This document shows positions 6,538-11,350 of a stretch of DNA of 11,350 nucleotides, in pieces. The stretch's first letter is position 1; every line of letters starts with the position of its first letter. This DNA is from an uncultured Rhodanobacter sp. (lineage in GTDB: Bacteria > Pseudomonadota > Gammaproteobacteria > Xanthomonadales > Rhodanobacteraceae), in assembly GCA_903827735.1 (NCBI GenBank), contig CAIKJM010000476.1, positions 1 through 11,350 of the forward strand. The letters are read 5' to 3'. The notes under the pieces are model-generated. The model saw only the letters and a program-made list of their open reading frames with translations. It was not told the DNA's origin and ran no database searches. The position numbers and the translations under genes are program-made.

Positions 6538-7268
6538 AAGTTTCGCATACCGCCATCGACAGCACGCTGTCCGTGGTTGCCACACCGCCTACGGCATCGC
6601 ATCGCCGCACGCTGGAAAAATTGTTTCGCCATCCTGCGGCGCAGAACATTGACTGGGACGACGCGCTGGCGCTGTTTGAAGTTATCGGCGACGTCGAGCA
6701 CAAGAACAACGACAAGTGGCTGTTTCAGATCGGCGCCGAACACCAGCTCATGCATCAGCCGCACGGCAAGGACCTGACCGGCGACGAGGTCATCGAGCTA
6801 CGGAAATTTCTGCAGCGCGCCGGCTGGTCGGCGCAGGGCGTGGTGACGCCCGCGCCTGCGTCGAGCGTCACCACGCCGAGCCTGATGGTCGTCGTCGATC
6901 ACCACGAGGCGAAGATTTATCGCATTGCCACGGACGCTCGCGACGCTTCACGAAAGCAGATTCAGCCATACGACCCGCATCATTTCTTGCATCACCTCAC
7001 GCACAAGGATCAGGACCGCGAGCGCGGCCAGCGCGCGCCGGAAGATCCCAGCTTCTATGTGCGGATCACTGCGGCGTTAACCGGCGCCGGAGCTATCGTG
7101 GTGGTGGGCCACGGCACCGGACACAGCAACGCCGCGCACCGCCTGATGGAGCATCTGCGCGCGCATTCGCCGGAGACTCATGCACGCGTGGTGCGCGAAG
7201 TGACGGCGGATCTGTCCAGCGTCACGCCGGCACAGCTGCTAGATATCGCCGGCCAGACGGCATGCTGA
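6534..7268 (+). CDS. Protein with HicA-like N-terminal and release-factor-like C-terminal domain
   Basis: This 244-residue soluble protein appears to have two parts. Residues 24-98 (RRTLEKLFRHP, then a WDDALALFEVIGDVEHK helix, the GKDLTGDEVIELRKFLQRAGW end) resemble the HicA-like double-stranded-RNA-binding fold that occurs stand-alone in many proteins. A linker rich in Ala, Pro, Ser and Thr (residues 101-115) follows. Residues 116-244 begin with LMVVVDHHEAKIYRI and contain AIVVVGHGTGHSNAAHRLMEH (187-207), which recall the eRF1/Pelota-like fold of bacterial baeRF proteins ('GxGxGxSNAAxxLxxxLxxxxPE'). A role in RNA or ribosome contact is inference from these folds, and no catalytic site can be named. 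The HicA antitoxin partner HicB is absent, so this is unlikely to be a toxin pair. It overlaps the preceding gene by 4 bases and the following gene by 7. Confidence 0.65.
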   Translation: MKVSHTAIDSTLSVVATPPTASHRRTLEKLFRHPAAQNIDWDDALALFEVIGDVEHKNNDKWLFQIGAEHQLMHQPHGKDLTGDEVIELRKFLQRAGWSAQGVVTPAPASSVTTPSLMVVVDHHEAKIYRIATDARDASRKQIQPYDPHHFLHHLTHKDQDRERGQRAPEDPSFYVRITAALTGAGAIVVVGHGTGHSNAAHRLMEHLRAHSPETHARVVREVTADLSSVTPAQLLDIAGQTAC

Positions 7269-8815
7269 CCCGCTGTCAGACCGACGGCTGTCCTGCCTGC
7301 GCAGCGCCGCCGCCGGCCGCGCCGCCGCGTTTCGTCAAGCCGCCGGCGCTGAGTATGAAAACTGCGCTGCTGGGCGTGCGCCAGATGGCAGAGGCTGATC
7401 TGCTGTCGGTGGACGCCGGCATCTCGTCGTTCGATCTGATGACGAACGCCGGAGCCGCCGTGGCCCACGCGATCATCACGCGCTGGACGTCGCGCCCCCT
7501 GCTGGTGCTGTGCGGGCCAGGCAACAATGGCGGTGACGGCTTCGTCGTCGCTCAGCTGCTGGCCGAAGCGGGCTGGTCTGTGCGCGTGGCGATGCTGGGT
7601 TCGCGCGAACAGTTGAAAGGCGAAGCGCATCGGCACGCCGAGCGCTGGCACGGCAATATCGAAACGCTAAGTCCGGACGTACTCAAAGGCGCCGAGCTGA
7701 TCGTCGACGCGCTGTTCGGCGCCGGCCTGCGCGGCGCCTTGACCGGCGCCGCACTGGATACGCTGGCGGCAGCCGCTCGCGGCCGTGCGCCGATCGTCGC
7801 TGTCGATGTGCCCAGCGGAGTGATGGGCGACACCGGCGCGGTGCTGGGCGCGGTGCGCGCGGTACTGACCGTGACCGCGTTTCGCAAGAAGCCGGGGCAT
7901 CTGCTGATGCCGGCGCGGAGTTTTTGCGGCGAGGTGATCGTCACCGACATCGGCACGCCTGTTTCGGTGCTCGAACAGATCGCACCGGACACCTTCGAGA
8001 ACGATCCGGCCCTGTGGCTTGATCAACTGCCGGTGACCAGCGACGACGGCAACAAGCACACGCGCGGTCACGCGTTGATCTTCGGCGGCTATCCCATGAC
8101 CGGCGCCGCGCGCATGGCGGCCCGCGCTGCGGCGCGCGCGGGTGCAGGCCTCACCACGATCGCCGTCGCCGAGATGGCCTTGCCCGTCTACGCGGCATCG
8201 CTGACCAGCATCATGGTCCGGCCGATCGTGACGCCGGCCGATTTCATGCACCTGCTCGATCGCAGCCGCTTCTCCGCGTGGCTGATCGGGCCGGGTGCCG
8301 GTGTCGACAAGGAAACGCTGGGACGCACGGTGGCGATGCTGGCCACCGGTTGTCCCACCGTTGTAGACGCCGACGCGATCACCGTATTTCAGGACGATCC
8401 CGGCGCGCTCGACCGCGCAATTATCGGACCCTGCGTGCTGACGCCACACGACGGCGAATTCCATCGGGTCTTCGATGCTGCCGGCGACAAGCTCGTGCGC
8501 ACCCGCGCCGCGGCGAGGCGCTGCGGTGCGGTCGTGGTGCTGAAAGGCAGGGATACCGTGATTGCAGCACCAGACGGCCGCGCCATCATCAACAGCAATG
8601 CGCCGCCCACCCTGGCGACTGCCGGCTCGGGCGACGTGCTCGGCGGCATCATTCTCGGCCTGCTGGCGCAGGGCATGGATGCCTTTCTAGCCGCCGCCGC
8701 CGGCGTCTGGCTGCATGGTGCGGCGGCCAACGCATTCGGCCCGGGTTTGCTGGCGGAAGACCTGCCTGACCTGCTGCCGCATGTCTTCCAACACCTGGCA
8801 AAAGAGGTCATCTGA
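7262..8815 (+). CDS. nnr: Bifunctional NAD(P)HX epimerase / ADP-dependent NAD(P)HX dehydratase
   Basis: This 517-residue cytoplasmic repair enzyme restores damaged, hydrated NADH and NADPH (NAD(P)HX): an epimerase interconverts the R and S forms and the dehydratase removes water using ADP. The N-terminal YjeF_N half shows NAGAAVAHAI (62-71), GPGNNGGDG (85-93), DALFGAGLRG (149-158) and AVDVPSG (180-186). The C-terminal carbohydrate-kinase-like half shows KHTRGHALIFGG (265-276), GPGAG (343-347), VVDADAIT (367-374), LTPHDGEF (393-400) and LATAGSGDVLGG (451-462). Length matches fused bacterial Nnr. ATG 7262 overlaps the preceding stop by 7 bases but adds an unusual 31-residue Cys/Pro/Ala-rich leader. 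ATG 7355 would give a more typical N-terminus, and neither has a strong ribosome site. It supports the transhydrogenase theme by keeping the NAD(P)H pool usable. Confidence 0.95.
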   Translation: MLTRCQTDGCPACAAPPPAAPPRFVKPPALSMKTALLGVRQMAEADLLSVDAGISSFDLMTNAGAAVAHAIITRWTSRPLLVLCGPGNNGGDGFVVAQLLAEAGWSVRVAMLGSREQLKGEAHRHAERWHGNIETLSPDVLKGAELIVDALFGAGLRGALTGAALDTLAAAARGRAPIVAVDVPSGVMGDTGAVLGAVRAVLTVTAFRKKPGHLLMPARSFCGEVIVTDIGTPVSVLEQIAPDTFENDPALWLDQLPVTSDDGNKHTRGHALIFGGYPMTGAARMAARAAARAGAGLTTIAVAEMALPVYAASLTSIMVRPIVTPADFMHLLDRSRFSAWLIGPGAGVDKETLGRTVAMLATGCPTVVDADAITVFQDDPGALDRAIIGPCVLTPHDGEFHRVFDAAGDKLVRTRAAARRCGAVVVLKGRDTVIAAPDGRAIINSNAPPTLATAGSGDVLGGIILGLLAQGMDAFLAAAAGVWLHGAAANAFGPGLLAEDLPDLLPHVFQHLAKEVI

Positions 8816-10677
8816 TGAACGTTCTGTCCATTGGCGAATCGATCGAGGTCGCCCCCGCACGGGACGCCGCCCAGACTGGAGTGGCTAGCGATCTGCAGCG
8901 TCGCATGCATGCGTACTGGCAAGCGGCCAACGCGGTTTCGCTCAGGCAGGCTTCCTCACCAGATAACGTGCAAAGAGTCTGCCCGCTCGCGGATGGCGAA
9001 CCGCGCGGGTCGAGCCCAGCAGCTAGCGCAGTGGCGCTCAATCTGGTCTATGTCCACCTCAATCGGCTGATCCGCAACTACGATCTGAGCATGATCCTGG
9101 TGGCGGGCGCCGGTGACTGCGGCGCAGCGCTCGATGCCCAGCGTTACTTAGAAGCTACTTCGGTCGAGCGTCGGTCCACTAGCGCCGGTCATCGCGATGG
9201 GCTGCCGCGCTTGCCCAAGCGGCAAGCCACGCGGCACGCTTTGCGCGACCAGGCTTCCACGTCAGGGCAGCACAAGACATCCGAAGCTGGCCGCTCGCTG
9301 CTGCATGCGTATGGCGCAGCCTTCGAGAGCCCGGAGCTGATCGTCGCGTGCTTTGTCGAGGATGCGCAGGCTGAAGCCGGCACGTTTGCAGCGGGCTGGC
9401 ACGGCAATACCTTGCTCGATCCAGGGCTCGACGGCGCTGTGCTGCCGATTCTGCATTTGCGCGGTATCCGCTCCTGCGGCGAAGACGCGCCCCAACGCCT
9501 GAGCGACGATGCCCTGGTGTCGACCCTGCGCGCCAAGGGTTACGAGCCCTGGTTGGTGGCGTGCGAGGACTCGGTCAGCATGCACCAACGCCTCGCCGAC
9601 ACGCTCGATGCGATGCAGGACCGCATCGGCCAGATCCAATCGAACGCAAGGTCTGCCAGATGCGCGCCGCCGATCGAGCGCCCGCGTTGGCCGATGTTGA
9701 TTCTGCATACGCCACAGGAGTGGACTGAGCCAGTAGTCCCCGATGCATTGGCAGGGACATTCGAGCGGGACACGCACCCGCTGTGTAACGGCAGCCTCAG
9801 CCATTCCATGACGGCAGCGTCGCTGACAACCTGGCTGGAGAGCAATGCACCGAACGAATGCTTCGATGAGCACGGCGCGTTGCGAGCGGAGTTGGAGACG
9901 CTGGCGCCGAAGCCATCGCAGTGCCTTGGAAGCAACACGTATACAGACGACGGTTCCTGGTTACCTCTTTCGCTACCGGAGCGGCATCGTTACGCGGTGA
10001 TCGTCCATGGGTCCGACGACATGCTGCTGGAAGGCCGACGCGTGCTCGACACCTGCCTTGACGATCTCGACGCACTCCAGGCCCATAGTCAGTCGTCGTT
10101 CTACTTTGTGACCGAACAAAGCTTACCCATGCGCATGTCCGCGATTGCCGACGCGTTCGCTGAAAAACCGGCTTGTGATGGCTACGGTGGCGAGAAAACT
10201 GCGGATGGTTTAGCTATCCACGCGCTGAGCAATGACATTCTCAAGGAATGGCAAAACGACTATAAAACGGCCGGCGGCCACACGCTGCACGCGTGTTACG
10301 ACGCGTTTATCGAGGCGCTCGATGCGCGATTGACGCAGTACGCCGCTCGAACGATGGAGATAGCGCAGGCTGTGCCACCCGATTCTCACGCTGTCGTCGA
10401 GAGAACGTTCAGTAGGCGTCCCTTGCCGTTATGGGACGAGGCGATCGATGCCATCGTTGCGGGGAAAGAGACGCTCGACCGCGCGCACGCCGAAAAGTCC
10501 GGCTGCTATACGCTGAAGCGCAGCGGGCTTGAGAACATCGCCTGCTCATGCGGTCGACTCCACCACGAGACGCACGCATGCGGTGAATCGCACGAGCAGT
10601 ACAAGCGCTCGGTGGCAGAGTTCGAGATCGACGAAATGGACCAGCACGATGCGGCGCACGCTCGCTGGAGCTATTGA
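8815..10677 (+). CDS. Phosphoketolase-like protein lacking catalytic residues (probable pseudoenzyme)
   Basis: This 620-residue protein aligns in order with phosphoketolase (Xfp, usually ~790-820 aa), the thiamine-diphosphate enzyme that cleaves xylulose-5-P or fructose-6-P to acetyl-phosphate. Shared stretches include YWQAAN (34-39), LNLVYVHLNRLI (75-86), LLHAYGAAFESPELIVAC (162-179), DGAVLPILHLRG (206-217), ERPRWPMLILHTPQEWT (288-304) and DAFIEALDARLTQYA (496-510). Key residues are missing: the GHWGTTPG histidine is absent; GPGHGG is GAGDCG (99-103); the GGIPSH block is unrecognisable; GDGEAETG is EDAQAEAG (182-189), keeping only Asp183; the HLNGYK Asn is Arg216; the RSHQVPL His is Asp319; SEHQ is SNDI (472-475); and the QDHNGFSHQD block is deleted. 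The end retains a trace of the family terminus (EQYKR...ARWSY). A GAGG site lies 7 bases upstream, and TGATG joins it to nnr. It is probably non-catalytic, perhaps regulatory. A decaying but still open gene is the alternative. Confidence 0.86.
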   Translation: MNVLSIGESIEVAPARDAAQTGVASDLQRRMHAYWQAANAVSLRQASSPDNVQRVCPLADGEPRGSSPAASAVALNLVYVHLNRLIRNYDLSMILVAGAGDCGAALDAQRYLEATSVERRSTSAGHRDGLPRLPKRQATRHALRDQASTSGQHKTSEAGRSLLHAYGAAFESPELIVACFVEDAQAEAGTFAAGWHGNTLLDPGLDGAVLPILHLRGIRSCGEDAPQRLSDDALVSTLRAKGYEPWLVACEDSVSMHQRLADTLDAMQDRIGQIQSNARSARCAPPIERPRWPMLILHTPQEWTEPVVPDALAGTFERDTHPLCNGSLSHSMTAASLTTWLESNAPNECFDEHGALRAELETLAPKPSQCLGSNTYTDDGSWLPLSLPERHRYAVIVHGSDDMLLEGRRVLDTCLDDLDALQAHSQSSFYFVTEQSLPMRMSAIADAFAEKPACDGYGGEKTADGLAIHALSNDILKEWQNDYKTAGGHTLHACYDAFIEALDARLTQYAARTMEIAQAVPPDSHAVVERTFSRRPLPLWDEAIDAIVAGKETLDRAHAEKSGCYTLKRSGLENIACSCGRLHHETHACGESHEQYKRSVAEFEIDEMDQHDAAHARWSY

Positions 10678-10681
10678 ACCC

Positions 10682-11350
10682 ATGAAGAACGACGCGTCGC
10701 CACCCGGATCCATCGTGCTGTCGTTGAACAGCGGCTCGTCCTCGCTGAAGTTCGGCGTGTATCAGATCACGTCGACGCAGACCCAGCGGCTTTTATCGGG
10801 CGAAGCCGAAACCCTCGGGGCCGGCAAGAGCGGCTTTCACGCGACAGATGCCGAGCATCAGCCCATCGCCTGTCCGGACCGGCCGATGACCACCATGGCG
10901 CAGGTGCTGCAGCGCATTGGCAAGCTCGTCTCCGATAGCGATCTCCCACTATTAAAAGCCATTGGCCATCGCATTGTTCACGGCGGTCCGAAGCTGCGTC
11001 AGCCGTGCCGCATCGACACCGACGTGATCGTGGAATTGAAGCGCGTTTCTGCCTTTGCGCCGCTGCATACGCCCGCTTCGCTGGAGGTTATCGCCCTGGC
11101 GCATCAGACGTTTCCCGGCCTGCCACAGGTAGCCTGTTTCGATACGGGGTTTCACGCGCATATGCCGGAGATCGCCCGCGTGCTGCCGCTGCCGAAGACG
11201 CTGCGGGCACAGGGCATTCAGCGCTACGGTTTTCACGGGCTGTCGTGCGAATCGATCGTGCAGCAATTGGGAGAGGACATACCCGCGCGATTGATCATCG
11301 TGCACCTTGGCAACGGCGCCAGCGTTACGGCGGTGAGAAAAGGCGTCTCG
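10682..11350 (+). CDS. ackA: Acetate kinase (3' end cut off by window)
   Basis: The first 223 residues of a roughly 400-residue acetate kinase are present, with the frame open to the last base. The enzyme converts acetyl-phosphate + ADP to acetate + ATP and back, in the cytoplasm. Signatures of the acetate and sugar kinase/Hsc70/actin fold are LNSGSSSLKFGVY (15-27, with the conserved Asn16), GHRIVHGG (95-102), APLHTPASLEVI (126-137, substrate-pocket Asn-Pro-Ala variant), ACFDTGFHAHMPE (151-163), RYGFHGLS (181-188, catalytic His185) and VHLGNGASV (207-215). The usual TSH after YGFHG is LSC here, as in some homologues. It begins 4 bases after the phosphoketolase-like stop, with GGAG (10667-10670) 11 bases upstream inside the preceding gene. 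A phosphoketolase-acetate kinase pair is a familiar arrangement, so this gene retains the natural partner position although the upstream protein looks inactive. Confidence 0.94.
   Translation, partial: MKNDASPPGSIVLSLNSGSSSLKFGVYQITSTQTQRLLSGEAETLGAGKSGFHATDAEHQPIACPDRPMTTMAQVLQRIGKLVSDSDLPLLKAIGHRIVHGGPKLRQPCRIDTDVIVELKRVSAFAPLHTPASLEVIALAHQTFPGLPQVACFDTGFHAHMPEIARVLPLPKTLRAQGIQRYGFHGLSCESIVQQLGEDIPARLIIVHLGNGASVTAVRKGVS

Noticed and set aside
6716..7261. A long 5' extension of the nnr frame across the HicA/baeRF-like gene
   Set aside because: The extra ~180 residues are an Arg/Ala-rich shadow of the preceding gene. The real start is 7262 or 7355.
9150..9300. Frameshift in the phosphoketolase-like gene as the cause of the divergent segment (residues 115-160)
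   Set aside because: Reading the other frames did not restore the expected GGIPSH...HEGGELGY motif, while the actual frame keeps partial alignment (GQH...SEAGRSLLHAYG). Substitution and in-frame loss fit better.
1..11350. CRISPR arrays, tRNA or rRNA genes, insertion sequences
   Set aside because: I saw no spaced direct repeats, no tRNA-like cloverleaf or rRNA sequence, and no transposase or terminal inverted repeats.

Overview
The window is a GC-rich, gene-dense bacterial segment with every supported gene on the + strand. Shine-Dalgarno-like motifs precede most starts. Gene content (three-gene proton-translocating transhydrogenase, TorF-type outer-membrane protein, AdhP-type alcohol dehydrogenase, acetate kinase) and codon use suggest a high-GC Gram-negative proteobacterium. 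A Rhodanobacteraceae/Xanthomonadaceae-like gammaproteobacterium is my best guess, but this is inference from gene style and not a taxonomic match.

Layout. (1) 2-751: 3' part of an aldehyde dehydrogenase of the succinate-semialdehyde dehydrogenase type, followed by a strong hairpin (766-794) and a perfect 8-bp palindrome (815-838). (2) 866-1222: a small muconolactone-isomerase-like dimeric alpha-beta barrel protein. (3) 1290-4324: pntAA-pntAB-pntB, the split proton-translocating NAD(P) transhydrogenase. (4) 4357-5058: exported TorF-family putative porin. (5) 5185-6219: zinc-dependent alcohol dehydrogenase. (6) 6280-11350 (runs off the end): a very tightly packed run made of an unrecognised 85-aa protein, a 244-aa protein that looks like a HicA-like domain joined to a release-factor-like (baeRF) domain, a bifunctional NAD(P)HX epimerase/dehydratase, a 620-aa phosphoketolase-like protein, and acetate kinase. 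The first four of these overlap by 4, 7 and 1 bases, and the acetate kinase starts 4 bases after the last stop, so translational coupling is likely.

The main discovery candidate is the 620-aa protein at 8815-10677. It aligns in order with phosphoketolase (Xfp) over most of its length and sits where a phosphoketolase would be expected, directly before ackA. However, it has lost essentially every catalytic and thiamine-diphosphate-binding signature I can place: the active-site histidines, the GDGEAETG loop, the HLNGYK asparagine, the SEHQ glutamate and the whole QDHNGFSHQD block. The frame is nevertheless open for 620 codons. This looks like a phosphoketolase-derived pseudoenzyme kept inside an operon.

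Functionally, the window centres on pyridine-nucleotide balance and acetyl-phosphate/acetate metabolism: transhydrogenase (NADH/NADPH exchange), NAD(P)HX repair, alcohol and aldehyde dehydrogenases, and acetate kinase. This would suit a stress or low-oxygen redox response, but I found no convincing FNR-type site, so that regulation is speculation.
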